A DNA stretch of 64,000 bases, taken from HRBIN30 sp964534275 (GTDB lineage Bacteria; Desulfobacterota; Binatia; HRBIN30). Shown here piece after piece: positions 16,764 to 25,281 of this stretch. The DNA is taken from NCBI GenBank assembly GCA_964534275.1, contig CAZHQG010000008.1:62001-126000 (forward strand), written 5' to 3'. Every line of letters begins with the position of its first letter. Positions within the stretch are counted from its first letter, which is position 1. The notes beneath the pieces are model-generated. The model ran no database searches. It was not told the DNA's origin and saw nothing but the letters and a program-made list of their open reading frames with translations. A program made the translations under genes and the position numbers.

Positions 16764-18188
16764 ATGACGAACAACGAGCCGATTGCGGCAGTGGTGCTGG
16801 CAGCCGGGCGCGGAACACGCATGCGCTCCTCTAGGCCGAAAGTCTTGCACGAATTAGCCGGGGAACCGCTCCTCACCTACCCGTTGCGGTTATTGCAGTC
16901 GTTCGGCGTGAAGCCGGTCGTGGTGGTGGTGCCGCCCCAGGCACCCCACATCCGCGCCGTTTGTGAGCCGTTTCGCCCGCACATTGTGGTTCAACCGCAA
17001 GCGCGCGGAACAGGTCATGCGGCCCAGGCCGCACTGGCTGCGCTCCTGCCCTTCGACGGGTCGGTGCTCATTTTGCCCGCTGATTTACCTTTGCTTACGG
17101 AAAACACCCTTCACCGGATGCTTTCCGTACACACTGCGCAGCAGGCAGTCATCACATTGCTCACGCAAACGGTGGAAAACCCCGCTGGCTACGGCCGCGT
17201 CGTGCGCGACCGGACAGGACAGGTGTTGCTGATCCGCGAAGATCGCGACGCTTCCCCTGCAGAACGCAACATCCGCGAGGTGAACGTGGGTGTGTACTGC
17301 GTAGCCACCGCGGTGCTGGCAAGGTTTCTCTCCCGCTTGCAGCCTGACAACGCGCAGGGGGAGCTCTACCTGACCGACATTGTTGCCTTCGCGCGCGCGG
17401 ACGGACTGCCTGTCGCCGCCACCTCTGCACCGGAGGCAGAGGTGGCACAAGTGAGCACCCAGGTCGACCTTGCCCGGTGCGAAACGTTGCTGCGGCAACG
17501 ACTGACCACGTACTGGATGCACCAAGGCGTTACCATTGTAGACCCAGCAACCACGTACCTTGGTCCCCGAGTGGAGTTGGAACCGGATGTGATCATCGGG
17601 CCGAACGTGATTTTGCATGGTGCCACCCGCGTGGCCTCTGGCACGCGTTTGGACGGCTGCGCACGCGTTGTCGACAGCACCATCGGTCCAAACTGCCACA
17701 TCAAGTACGGTGTCGTCATGCAAGAAGCGACACTGGCAGAACAGGTCGTCGTGGGTCCATTTGCCCAGTTGCGGCCAGGCACCCGGCTGGGCCCCAACGT
17801 CCACATCGGGGACTTCGTGGAAACCAAGAACGCGGTGCTCGCGAGGGGAGTGAAGGCCAATCACCTCGCTTACTTGGGCGACGTCGAGGTGGGCGAGGAA
17901 ACGAACATTGGCGCGGGAACGATTACCTGCAATTACGATGGCTTCCACAAACACCGCACCGTCATTGGTGCCCGCGTGCAAGTCGGTAGCGACTCTCAAC
18001 TCGTCGCACCGGTGACGATCGGAGACGACGCGTATGTTGCGACGGGCACCACTGTGCGGAAAGACGTTTCCCCCGGCGCCTTGGTATACAACCCGAAGCT
18101 ACAAAGAGAACGTGGGGGTTGGGTGGCCGCCCGCCGCTCTCGCGAAGCACGCAAGGGGAACGGCGAAGAACACGAACCGCAAGACTGA
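16764..18188 (+). CDS. glmU: Bifunctional GlmU: GlcNAc-1-phosphate uridylyltransferase / glucosamine-1-phosphate acetyltransferase
   Basis: A 474-residue enzyme making UDP-GlcNAc for peptidoglycan and lipopolysaccharide. The N-terminal nucleotidyltransferase starts AAVVLAAGRGTRMRSSRPKVLH, the loop that binds UTP. The C-terminal half (from about 260) is a left-handed beta-helix of hexapeptide repeats, with the acetyltransferase segment ETKNAVLARGVKANHLAYLGD and NIGAGTITCNYDG. The length is slightly above the usual 456 because of a basic, probably disordered tail. The ATG at 16764 has GGAG upstream and begins four residues before the strand I0; the frame is open further up without similarity. 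The usual partner glmS is not adjacent. Confidence 0.95.
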   Translation: MTNNEPIAAVVLAAGRGTRMRSSRPKVLHELAGEPLLTYPLRLLQSFGVKPVVVVVPPQAPHIRAVCEPFRPHIVVQPQARGTGHAAQAALAALLPFDGSVLILPADLPLLTENTLHRMLSVHTAQQAVITLLTQTVENPAGYGRVVRDRTGQVLLIREDRDASPAERNIREVNVGVYCVATAVLARFLSRLQPDNAQGELYLTDIVAFARADGLPVAATSAPEAEVAQVSTQVDLARCETLLRQRLTTYWMHQGVTIVDPATTYLGPRVELEPDVIIGPNVILHGATRVASGTRLDGCARVVDSTIGPNCHIKYGVVMQEATLAEQVVVGPFAQLRPGTRLGPNVHIGDFVETKNAVLARGVKANHLAYLGDVEVGEETNIGAGTITCNYDGFHKHRTVIGARVQVGSDSQLVAPVTIGDDAYVATGTTVRKDVSPGALVYNPKLQRERGGWVAARRSREARKGNGEEHEPQD

Positions 18189-18503
18189 ACCTTTTGTGAC
18201 GCCGGTTTTCTGCTTCCAGAGCGGAGCGCTGTAACCCCTCTTTTCGCCCGTCACGGCAACAGCTCTCCTCACGTGCTGTCGTGATGCGATGTAGTCACTG
18301 GGTCGCCGAGGTCTGCTGCGCTGCCTGACGCTGGCGACACGAACGATGCCTTCGACAACAAGGGAGGATCCCACACGACGCGCCGCGACGTGGGAGCTGC
18401 AGTGGTGGCAAATGTCCGGCCCTCCCGACACCAAAGGTGGGGGTCAGCTCTTCCCGCTGGCGGGGCTTCTCGGATCGTGCAATCGCAGGTTGGCCAGTGC
18501 CTT
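18189..18503. other. Gene-free gap between convergent glmU and ecfT (315 bases)
   Basis: Several overlapping ORFs cross this stretch on both strands, but none has a recognisable family, a good ribosome site or a consistent start. One minus-strand frame carries a CxxC pair (ICHHCS) near 18400. Because it separates two gene ends, terminators are expected; I do not see a strong hairpin with a T run. I looked for a cobalamin-type riboswitch because of the neighbouring ECF genes and did not find its conserved core. Confidence 0.4.
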
Positions 18504-19277
18504 TTACCCCAAGAGGCCACCTCTCGCCCACCAAACCCACGCCACCGCCAGAGCTGCCGCTAACGCCACTGCCGCAGCATCTGCCCAACGCACGGCGTAC
18601 ACGCGGTAGCTGGTACGCCGGCCGTGCCGTTGAAACCCCCGCGCCTCGAGCGCCATGGCCATGTGGTCGGCCCGGCGCAAAGCGCCAATAAACACCGGAA
18701 CGATGACTGGCAGGTAGCGACCGATACGCTCCCACCAGCGCCCTTGGTTGAAATCGAACCCGCGGCAACGTTGCGCTTGCACCACGGAGATCGCTGCATC
18801 GACGAACGCAGGCACAAGGCGAAAGGCGAGCGTCATGGCAAAGCCTAGTTTGGCGGGCACACCGAGCATTCGGAGTGCATCTGCGAACTCCTCGATCCGC
18901 GTTGTCGACAAAAACAACAATCCGGCAGCGAAAAAGGTGGTCACCTTGAATGCCATGGCGAAGGCAAACCAAACGCCGTCGGGCCCAGGATGGAAGGGGC
19001 CCCACGAAAACCATGGCGCGGCACTGTTGTAAAACAAAGTCCACACCAACGAGGTCATCACGAATACGAGCGCGAGAAACCACCGGAAACGACGCACGTT
19101 TTCCCAAGCCGAGCCTGCCCACAACAACGCCACGATGAGCACGGCGAGGGGCGCGCTTTGCAACGGCGACTGACTGACGAATGCGGCGACAAACAGTGCG
19201 AGCACGCCTGCGACTTTCGCCACGGGGTGCAACCGGTGCAGCGCCGTGGTTCGCGCTACGTACAGAGTGAGTTTCAT
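18504..19277 (-). CDS. ecfT: ECF transporter transmembrane protein EcfT
   Basis: A 257-residue membrane protein with about five helices, the T subunit of an energy-coupling-factor importer. Two cytoplasmic coupling-helix motifs, here QRCRG and EARGF near residues 175 and 212, contact the two ATPase domains; the usual form is ARG. It couples ATP use to movement of the substrate-binding S subunit. The ATG overlaps the stop of the ATPase gene (ATGA, 19274-19277), so the two are translationally coupled. Last gene of the cluster. Confidence 0.9.
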   Translation of the reverse strand: MKLTLYVARTTALHRLHPVAKVAGVLALFVAAFVSQSPLQSAPLAVLIVALLWAGSAWENVRRFRWFLALVFVMTSLVWTLFYNSAAPWFSWGPFHPGPDGVWFAFAMAFKVTTFFAAGLLFLSTTRIEEFADALRMLGVPAKLGFAMTLAFRLVPAFVDAAISVVQAQRCRGFDFNQGRWWERIGRYLPVIVPVFIGALRRADHMAMALEARGFQRHGRRTSYRVYAVRWADAAAVALAAALAVAWVWWARGGLLG

Positions 19278-20980
19278 GGCTGCTCCACTCCTCGCGACTC
19301 GAGCACATCCAGCAATTCTTGAATCCCCCGCACGGCAAACCCTAGGCGCCGCCCCAACTGCACTGCCGGCGGCACCCGAAACCGTGCACACTCGAGCAGG
19401 TCGTCGCGAGCAAAGAGGTCGGTCGTAGGCCCATCAAATACAAGCCGGGCGCGATGCAGCAAGAGCACCCGCTCCGCAAATTCTGCCACCAGCCAAGCCG
19501 TGTGGGTAATCATCACCACCGTCATGCCCGTACGATGGAGAGCGCTTACGAGATCCATCACCTGCCGCTGTTCTCGCGCGTCGAGGCCGGTGGTGGGCTC
19601 GTCGAGGAGCAAAACCTCGGGGCGCAGTGCCAGAAGGGAGGCGACGGCAAGACGCTGCCGCTCGCCTTTGTTGAGCCAAAACGGATCGTCGTCTGCACGC
19701 TCGATCAGCGCGGCAGCCGCCAAGGCTTCCTGCACGCGTTCATGGACCTCCGGAGCGGGCAACCCGACCTGGCGCGGCCCGAACGCGATCTCGTCGTAGA
19801 CGCGGTCAGCGAAAATCTGATGGTCTGGATTCTGGAAGACGTACCCAACGAGAGTGGCTCGTCGCTGAGGCGACAAGTCGACAATCGGCTGCCCCTTCAC
19901 GTGCACCGTGCCTGCTTGCGGCGCAAGGAGCCCACTCAAGCACTTGGCAAGCGTGGTCTTTCCGGAACCGTTTTGCCCGAGCAAGGCCACGAATTCGCCC
20001 GCACGAAGCTCCACATTCACTTGCTCGAGCGCGGGCGCGGGAGCATCGGCGTATTGCACCGTCACATCTCGAGCGGCAAGTACAATTTCGCCAACGGAGC
20101 TGCGCGGTGACCGATCCGCGCCCGCAGCCGCGGCGCGCGTGGGGACCCCGCTGCGGACGAGCACCGATACAGCTTCCTCCACATCTCGAGGAACCGCGGC
20201 CCAGCGCATCCGTCGCGCCAGTACGGCAAGATCTGGTGGGCGCACGCCAACGTGTTCCAGCAACGCAACATCGCGCAAGACCTCGGCAGGAGTGCCCGCT
20301 GCAACCACGCGCCCTTGGCAAAGCAGCACGATCCGGTCTGCCATTTCCGCCGCAATCGTTTCGTGCTCGACAACCACGAGCGTGCGTCCTTGCGTACGTA
20401 GCCTGCTGATCACCCCTAACACCTCCTCCTTGCCAGCCGGATCGAGGTCGGTCGTTGGCTCGTCGAGCACCAGCAGCTCAGGCTCCATTGCCAGCACAGC
20501 AGCAATCGCCAACCGTTGCTTTTCGCCTCCCGACAAAGTGGCGGGATCGCGATCCTCGAAGCCAGCCAATCCTACAGCGGCCAGGGCCGCGCGCACGCGG
20601 TCCACCATTTCTTTCCTGGGCACCCCGAGCTGTTCGAGCCCGAATGCCACTTCATGTTCCACTGCAGTGGAAAACAGTTGCGCCTCGAAGTCTTGCGCTA
20701 CTAAGCCCACGCGACCCGCGAAATCCGCAACGGTTTCGTGCTCGCACTTCTGCCCGAAGAGCCACACCTCGCCCCGCAGTTCGCCCCGCTGGAATCCGGG
20801 AATCGTGCGGTTCAACAGTTTGGTCAGCGTGCTTTTGCCTGCGCCGCTGGCGCCCATCACCACGACCATTTCGCCGCGGCCCACCTGGAACTCTACTTCG
20901 CGCAACGCCCAACACCGCGCCCCTTCGTAGGCAAAACTTACGTTGCGCAACTCGGCGACAAATTGCTTGGGCACACGCAC
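19274..20980 (-). CDS. Fused double ATPase of an ECF transporter (EcfA-EcfA)
   Basis: A 568-residue protein with two ABC ATPase domains in one chain. Domain 1: Walker A GASGAGKST, signature LSGGEKQR, Walker B LLVLDEPTTDLD. Domain 2: Walker A GQNGSGKTT, signature LNKGERQR, Walker B VLLLDEPTTGLD. Ordinary ECF systems use two separate ATPases; fusions occur in group I systems. The second signature departs from LSGGQ, so the two nucleotide sites may be unequal. I use the GTG at 20980, one base after the S-component stop; the frame is open to 21163 but only inside the S gene. Cytoplasmic, bound to EcfT. Confidence 0.9.
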   Translation of the reverse strand: MRVPKQFVAELRNVSFAYEGARCWALREVEFQVGRGEMVVVMGASGAGKSTLTKLLNRTIPGFQRGELRGEVWLFGQKCEHETVADFAGRVGLVAQDFEAQLFSTAVEHEVAFGLEQLGVPRKEMVDRVRAALAAVGLAGFEDRDPATLSGGEKQRLAIAAVLAMEPELLVLDEPTTDLDPAGKEEVLGVISRLRTQGRTLVVVEHETIAAEMADRIVLLCQGRVVAAGTPAEVLRDVALLEHVGVRPPDLAVLARRMRWAAVPRDVEEAVSVLVRSGVPTRAAAAGADRSPRSSVGEIVLAARDVTVQYADAPAPALEQVNVELRAGEFVALLGQNGSGKTTLAKCLSGLLAPQAGTVHVKGQPIVDLSPQRRATLVGYVFQNPDHQIFADRVYDEIAFGPRQVGLPAPEVHERVQEALAAAALIERADDDPFWLNKGERQRLAVASLLALRPEVLLLDEPTTGLDAREQRQVMDLVSALHRTGMTVVMITHTAWLVAEFAERVLLLHRARLVFDGPTTDLFARDDLLECARFRVPPAVQLGRRLGFAVRGIQELLDVLESRGVEQP

Positions 20981-20981
20981 G

Positions 20982-21764
20982 TCAGAGCAACGCAATGCCG
21001 ATCGCGAGGAGAAGCAGCACCGGGAGCAACCCCAGCCCGACAGCACGCGCGCCCGTACCCGCTGCCGCATCCGGCCCCGTCCACGGGAGTACCAACGCAC
21101 CAGCGGACAGTGCATTTCCCAACCACATTCCCGCGACCACGGCGACCACGACAAGGACTGCACCCAGCCACGCTACGGGAGCAGGCGGCTTTTGCCTTTC
21201 TACCAACACGTAGCGATAGACCAGCCGCCCCCGCTCTGCGCGCGGATACAGAACGGCAAGCAACAGCGGCGCGAGCAGCAAACTTGCAAGCAAATTGTTG
21301 AGCCACACGATGTTTCCCAATACGCGGAAAGGCACGAAGCCAAGCAAGTTCAGCCCCCAGCCAATCACGAGGGCACACGCGCCGCTAGCCACCGCGACGA
21401 CGCCGCCGAACCGGACCCAGCCGGACCACCGCCGGGGTATCGGCGGGCGATCGGTCAGCAACTCCCACAGTCTGTAAGGCAAAAACCCGTAGAGAAAATT
21501 TCCCCAAAAGCCGAACAAGTCTCCCGGGCCGAATCCTCCAAAAAAGTCACCAATGATGTTCCCGATCGCTGCGCCCCAAGCAGCCGCCGGGCCGAACAAA
21601 AACGAACAAACTACCGGTACAGCGTTGGCGGGGCGCAACTCCGTGACCCCAGGAATGATGGGCAAGACCTTGAAGGGGATCAGAATGGCAGCGTAAAGCG
21701 ACGCAGTCATGGCCGTGAACACGACCATCCGCGTGTTCCGCCACATCCCGAACAATTCGCGCAT
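20982..21764 (-). CDS. ECF transporter substrate-binding (S) component, substrate unknown
   Basis: A hydrophobic protein of about 260 residues with at least six predicted helices. Its place directly before the fused ATPase and T genes marks it as the S component, which binds the vitamin, metal or other micronutrient. The stretch PGVTELRPANAVPVVCS followed by FGPAAAWGAAIGNIIGD is conserved-looking and characteristic of the S-component fold. I cannot assign it to biotin, thiamine, cobalamin, nickel or queuosine types. The ATG at 21764 starts just before the first helix; an upstream start at 21827 is possible. Confidence 0.72.
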   Translation of the reverse strand: MRELFGMWRNTRMVVFTAMTASLYAAILIPFKVLPIIPGVTELRPANAVPVVCSFLFGPAAAWGAAIGNIIGDFFGGFGPGDLFGFWGNFLYGFLPYRLWELLTDRPPIPRRWSGWVRFGGVVAVASGACALVIGWGLNLLGFVPFRVLGNIVWLNNLLASLLLAPLLLAVLYPRAERGRLVYRYVLVERQKPPAPVAWLGAVLVVVAVVAGMWLGNALSAGALVLPWTGPDAAAGTGARAVGLGLLPVLLLLAIGIALL

Positions 21765-21827
21765 AGGCCCGTTGTCTACGCTGCCCCCGGCGGTGGAACA
21801 AGAATCGACCAGCGGGCCTCGCCACAA

Positions 21828-21989
21828 CTAAAAGCGCCGCCGGGGAGGTAGTGGCTGACTCGAATCGGGCTCGTGGTCGAGTTCGTGACTTTCGCTTTCA
21901 GGCACAAGCGCCGCATTGCATTGCGGACAGGTACCCTCTGGTGGCTTGACCCGAAAGCGCCGCCCACATCGCGGGCATATGTAGAGCAT
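21828..21989 (-). CDS. Tiny zinc-ribbon protein
   Basis: A 53-residue protein. Two cysteine knuckles, CPRC at residues 5-8 and CPQC at 21-24, form a zinc ribbon; the C-terminal half is acidic and then Pro/Arg-rich and probably unstructured. An excellent ribosome site (GAGGAGG about six bases upstream) supports it as a real gene. It sits just before the ECF transporter genes on the same strand, 63 bases from the S component, and just after the CoA-transferase gene. Role unknown; similar small zinc-ribbon proteins are common as regulatory or metal-handling accessories. Confidence 0.7.
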   Translation of the reverse strand: MLYICPRCGRRFRVKPPEGTCPQCNAALVPESESHELDHEPDSSQPLPPRRRF

Positions 21990-22051
21990 CCTCGCCTCCT
22001 CATCCTTACCCAGCGGAGCACTGCCGGCCGGCGAACTTGCCGCGCGCGTGC

Positions 22052-23386
22052 TCAGCCAAACCGCTCTCGCACCGCAGCACGGAGTTCCTCGCGGTAGTCC
22101 GGATGGGCAATCTCCACCAAGGCGTGAGCTCGCTCCACGTCGGTCAACAGCGACAGATTCACCGCACCGTACTCCGTCACCACGTACTGCACGTGGTGGC
22201 GAGGCGTGGTTGTCGGTGTCCCAGCCGCGAATGCGGGAACGATCGTGGAAACTCGCTGTCCTGCGCTTCGCGCCGTGGAATGCAAGCAAATAAAGCTCTT
22301 GCCGTTCTCGCTGTCGTGCGCACCCATCACGAACAACTCGTGGCCGCCAACCCCGGAATACTGTCGGGGACCAATCGTGTCCGCCATGACTTGTCCGCTC
22401 AGGTCCACTGCAAGGGCGCCGTTGATGCTTACCATGGAGCGATTCCGCCGAATGATTGCCGGGTCGTTCACGTACGTCACCGGGAGCATGCGCACCTCAG
22501 GGTTACGATGCACCCAATCATAGAGTTTGCGGCTTCCTGCACAAAAGGTGGCAACCGAAAATCCATCGAACACCCCTTTGTGGTTCGTGATCTTCCCTGC
22601 CTGGTGCAAGTGCATGATGCCATCGACCAGCATTTCTGTATGGATGCCAAAGTCGCCCTTTTTCCCCTCGGCAAGCAACTTGGCCACGATGTTTGGCACG
22701 CCACCTATGCCAATTTGCAGCGTGGCTCCGTTGTCGATCAGCCGCTCCACGAACTCAGCAATGGCACGGTCCTCGTCCGTCACGGTTTCCTCCGGCAACT
22801 CGAACACCGGCTCGCTCGACTCGATAATGCAATCGACTTCCGATACGTGGATGCGGTGGCCACCGTAGCGAGCAAGGCCGCACACTTGCGGCATGCTGGG
22901 GTTCACCTCGGCAATTGCCAAGCGGTTTGGGTCACGCGCTGCCGCTAGGAACGCGTGAAATGTGGCTCCGGAATGGAGCCCAAAGTTCAAGTACCCATGG
23001 TCGTCCATCGGTGCGAACGCCGAAGCCATCACCCGCGGAGGCACCAATCGCGCGTACCGCTCCCATCCTAAGAAGTCTGCCGGCAAGTAATCGATGCGCG
23101 CCCCGGCTGCCTTCATCATCCGCTCGATAGGACCGAAAAATCCCGACACGAGTCGGACGCCGGGCTTCTGTAACAACGCGTACGGGCGGATCATCAATCC
23201 CGAGAAAACCAGTAGGTTCGTCCAGTCGTCGCGTTCCCCGAGGGCGTTCAAAAACACGGTCGGCTGGCCGGTAGCAATGGGCACGGCCAAGGTGTCCTCC
23301 CGCTGCACCATTGCCGCAGCCTCGGTTGGGGTTCGTAACTTCTCTCGATAAATCGCTTGCGGGTCTCGATGATTCGAACGCGCCAT
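22052..23386 (-). CDS. Acetyl-CoA hydrolase / CoA-transferase family protein
   Basis: A 444-residue enzyme of the acetyl-CoA hydrolase/transferase family (COG0427), close in layout to 4-hydroxybutyrate and succinyl:acetate CoA-transferases. Family marks are GIGGVPN around the CoA site, GIHTEMLVDG (its Glu matches the region of the covalent catalytic Glu) and the C-terminal VVTEYGAVNL. It exchanges CoA between short-chain acids in the cytoplasm. The ATG at 23386 has GAGG five bases upstream; a GTG two codons earlier is the alternative. The substrate pair cannot be told from sequence. Confidence 0.85.
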   Translation of the reverse strand: MARSNHRDPQAIYREKLRTPTEAAAMVQREDTLAVPIATGQPTVFLNALGERDDWTNLLVFSGLMIRPYALLQKPGVRLVSGFFGPIERMMKAAGARIDYLPADFLGWERYARLVPPRVMASAFAPMDDHGYLNFGLHSGATFHAFLAAARDPNRLAIAEVNPSMPQVCGLARYGGHRIHVSEVDCIIESSEPVFELPEETVTDEDRAIAEFVERLIDNGATLQIGIGGVPNIVAKLLAEGKKGDFGIHTEMLVDGIMHLHQAGKITNHKGVFDGFSVATFCAGSRKLYDWVHRNPEVRMLPVTYVNDPAIIRRNRSMVSINGALAVDLSGQVMADTIGPRQYSGVGGHELFVMGAHDSENGKSFICLHSTARSAGQRVSTIVPAFAAGTPTTTPRHHVQYVVTEYGAVNLSLLTDVERAHALVEIAHPDYREELRAAVRERFG

Positions 23387-23720
23387 CGTCACCTCGTAGA
23401 ACGCCTCTCATACACGCAATCGGAACAGCCGAGAAGCCCACGAAAAAAAGCAACTCGGCTGCACGCGGGAACAGGCGTCGCGCAGCGCCGCCTCCGCCCT
23501 CCGAACGAGCACCGGCAGACGTACAGGCCACGAGAGCCAAGGCAGAAAGCCTTTCCCCTTCGTACTTCCACCCGTAGGACCCAGTGGCTGCCCGCTCTCG
23601 GACTTCCTGCGGGGCGGGCATGCGGGCATGCCGACACAACAGACCTGTGCCTGGGAATGAGCATACCGTGGTAGAATTGGTTCCAGCCCGCAGACCGGTT
23701 CCCGCAGCCACAAACGCGCG
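23387..23720. other. Gap upstream of the CoA-transferase gene (334 bases)
   Basis: This stretch lies between the 3' end of the left HTH-EIIA gene (23721) and the start of the CoA-transferase gene, both on the minus strand. It must carry the promoter of the latter. A tandem GGGCATGC sequence is at about 23616-23631. Overlapping short ORFs have no recognisable product. A T-rich tract (minus strand TTGCTTTTTTTC near 23450) may be part of a promoter or terminator. No RNA gene seen. Confidence 0.35.
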
Positions 23721-24440
23721 CTAGGACCCGACTCTCCTTCGCCGCCGCACCTCCCCGGGCTGCTCAGCCTCGGCCTCGAGAAGCCGCGTGTAAATTGCGT
23801 CCGTGTCGGGTGCTTCGCGCAGCGCTTCGACGACTCCTGGCCGGCTCAGTAGCTGCACCATTTTCGCTAGCCACGGCAAGTGCAACTCTTGGTATTTGAG
23901 GCCAAGCACGAAGAACAAATACGTGGGCCTGCCATCGAGCGCATCGAAGTCCACGCCCTCGCGTGAACGACCCACAACCAAGAACGGCCGTACGACTTGC
24001 TGTGGCTGTCTGTGCAGCGTGTGCAAGAACGCCACACCGCCGCCGATCGCAGTCGGCATCACATTTTCACGTTGAAGTAACGCACCAATGAACCAAGCAG
24101 CATCGCGTACCAGACCCAGCCGGTGAGCATGCTCGGCAAGTTCCACAATGACCGAAGCCTTTTGACGCCCGACGAGATCGGGAAGAACGTGTTCTTTCGC
24201 AAAGCAACTCTTTAGTTGTAACATCCGCGCTGGCCCTGCATCCCTCGCCTGAATCTGCGCAGGTGTGATGCCCAGCATCTGGTCGTCGAGCCAAGCGTCG
24301 ATCATCGCGCGACGAAATCGCCACTGATTGCCAATTTTCACTCCCGGTAGGGTTCCCTCTTGTACCAGCTTCAGCAGAGTCCGCTCGTTCACGTTGAGAT
24401 AGGCAGCCAGTTGCTTCAAGGTGAGTAAACGATCGTCCAT
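23721..24440 (-). CDS. Helix-turn-helix regulator fused to a PTS EIIA-like domain
   Basis: A 239-residue two-domain protein. Residues 5-52 form an excisionase/MerR-like DNA-binding unit (LTLKQLAAYLNVNERTLLKLV, in part, then GNQWRFRRAMIDAWL). Residues about 75-225 are a PTS EIIA fold of the PtsN/fructose type. The phosphorylatable His is at position 140 in GGGVAFLH, in place of the usual GIAIPH. PtsN-like EIIA domains carry phosphate from an NPr/HPr chain and act as regulators. The ATG at 24440 has GGAG about 11 bases upstream; an alternative at 24461 exists. It reads divergently from a second protein of the same design, and both neighbour the Ehr complex genes, suggesting control of that complex. 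Confidence 0.8.
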   Translation of the reverse strand: MDDRLLTLKQLAAYLNVNERTLLKLVQEGTLPGVKIGNQWRFRRAMIDAWLDDQMLGITPAQIQARDAGPARMLQLKSCFAKEHVLPDLVGRQKASVIVELAEHAHRLGLVRDAAWFIGALLQRENVMPTAIGGGVAFLHTLHRQPQQVVRPFLVVGRSREGVDFDALDGRPTYLFFVLGLKYQELHLPWLAKMVQLLSRPGVVEALREAPDTDAIYTRLLEAEAEQPGEVRRRRRVGS

Positions 24441-24477
24441 TGGTGGGCGTTCTCCTTGCATCAGCCAGCACGTGCCC

Positions 24478-24521
24478 TTGACAGGCCAAACTTGCTTACG
24501 TAGAAGCGCCGAACTTGTCAA
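24478..24521. promoter_or_regulatory. Face-to-face divergent promoters forming a dyad
   Basis: On the plus strand TTGACA (24478-24483), a 17-base spacer and TAGAAG (24501-24506) resemble a sigma-70 promoter. On the minus strand TTGACA (24521-24516), a 17-base spacer and TAAGCA (24498-24493) form the mirror image. The two promoters overlap, so the 44-base block is nearly palindromic at both ends and in the middle (CTTACGTAG). It lies between the two HTH-EIIA genes. One polymerase would exclude the other, and the symmetry would suit a dimeric repressor, perhaps one of the flanking regulators. Confidence 0.6.
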
Positions 24522-24591
24522 TGTTTTCCCTTGTTTTACGTTGTTTTCCTTTTTTGTCGGCGATCTTCGATCGCACTCACCCTGGTCAACG

Positions 24592-25281
24592 ATGCACTGG
24601 GATTTGAAGGGAGCGGCCCGAGCCCTCGGGATGGATGAGGACGAATTAGAGTTATTGGCGCGACGCGGCGAAGTGCCCGCGCAACGAGTGCGTGGGGAGT
24701 TTTTGTTTCATCCGGTCGAGCTGCAAGAATGGGCAACGGCCTCGGGCAAGGCGGTGTGGTGGCCGGCCGAGCACGGCCAAACTCGCCAGCCACCCCGTTT
24801 ATCGGAGGCGATGCGGCGTGGTGGTTTTTTTTCGGATCTTGCAGGAGCCACGCCGGACCAAGTGCTCGCCGCTCTTGCCGACTTGCCTGGCATTCCGCCC
24901 GCCGTCAATCGCGAGCGGTTGCGCGAAGTTTTGGTCCATCGGCGTCGTCTTGCATGGGTGGGCGTCGGCAAAGGAATCGCGATCCCGCACGCACGGGATC
25001 CGCTCGTATTGACAAGCGGAGCTCCAGTTGTGTTCACCTGTGCACTCCGGCAACCCGTATCCCTCGCAGAACAGGGCTCGGAGCCCGTGACTCGATTGTT
25101 CCTGGTGCTGTCGCCCACCGTATCTTCTCATCTCCAACTGGTTGCGCAGCTTGCCACCGCTCTCCAAGACCAGGTGTTTCTGCAACTGCTCGTTCCACCG
25201 TTCCACGTGGATGCGCTCGTGCGGCGCGCTGAGGAGATCGAAATTACGGTCATCGCTCGGCGAGGCAGCGAGGGATGCTGA
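24592..25281 (+). CDS. Second HTH-PTS EIIA regulator, head of the Ehr operon
   Basis: A 229-residue protein with the same layout as its divergent neighbour: a short DNA-binding-like N-terminus (LKGAARALGMDEDELELLARRG) and an EIIA domain from about residue 70. The phospho-acceptor His133 lies in the standard GIAIPHARDP. Its stop overlaps the start of the first membrane-complex gene (25275), so it is co-translated with that operon. The N-terminal domain is degenerate compared with the neighbour and may not bind DNA alone. The ATG at 24592 is the first in-frame codon after the promoter block. A regulatory or sensory role for the complex is likely but inferred. Confidence 0.78.
   Translation: MHWDLKGAARALGMDEDELELLARRGEVPAQRVRGEFLFHPVELQEWATASGKAVWWPAEHGQTRQPPRLSEAMRRGGFFSDLAGATPDQVLAALADLPGIPPAVNRERLREVLVHRRRLAWVGVGKGIAIPHARDPLVLTSGAPVVFTCALRQPVSLAEQGSEPVTRLFLVLSPTVSSHLQLVAQLATALQDQVFLQLLVPPFHVDALVRRAEEIEITVIARRGSEGC

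Noticed and set aside
18189..18503. Riboswitch next to the ECF genes.
   Set aside because: It lies downstream of the operon, and no conserved vitamin riboswitch core is visible there or before the zinc-ribbon gene.
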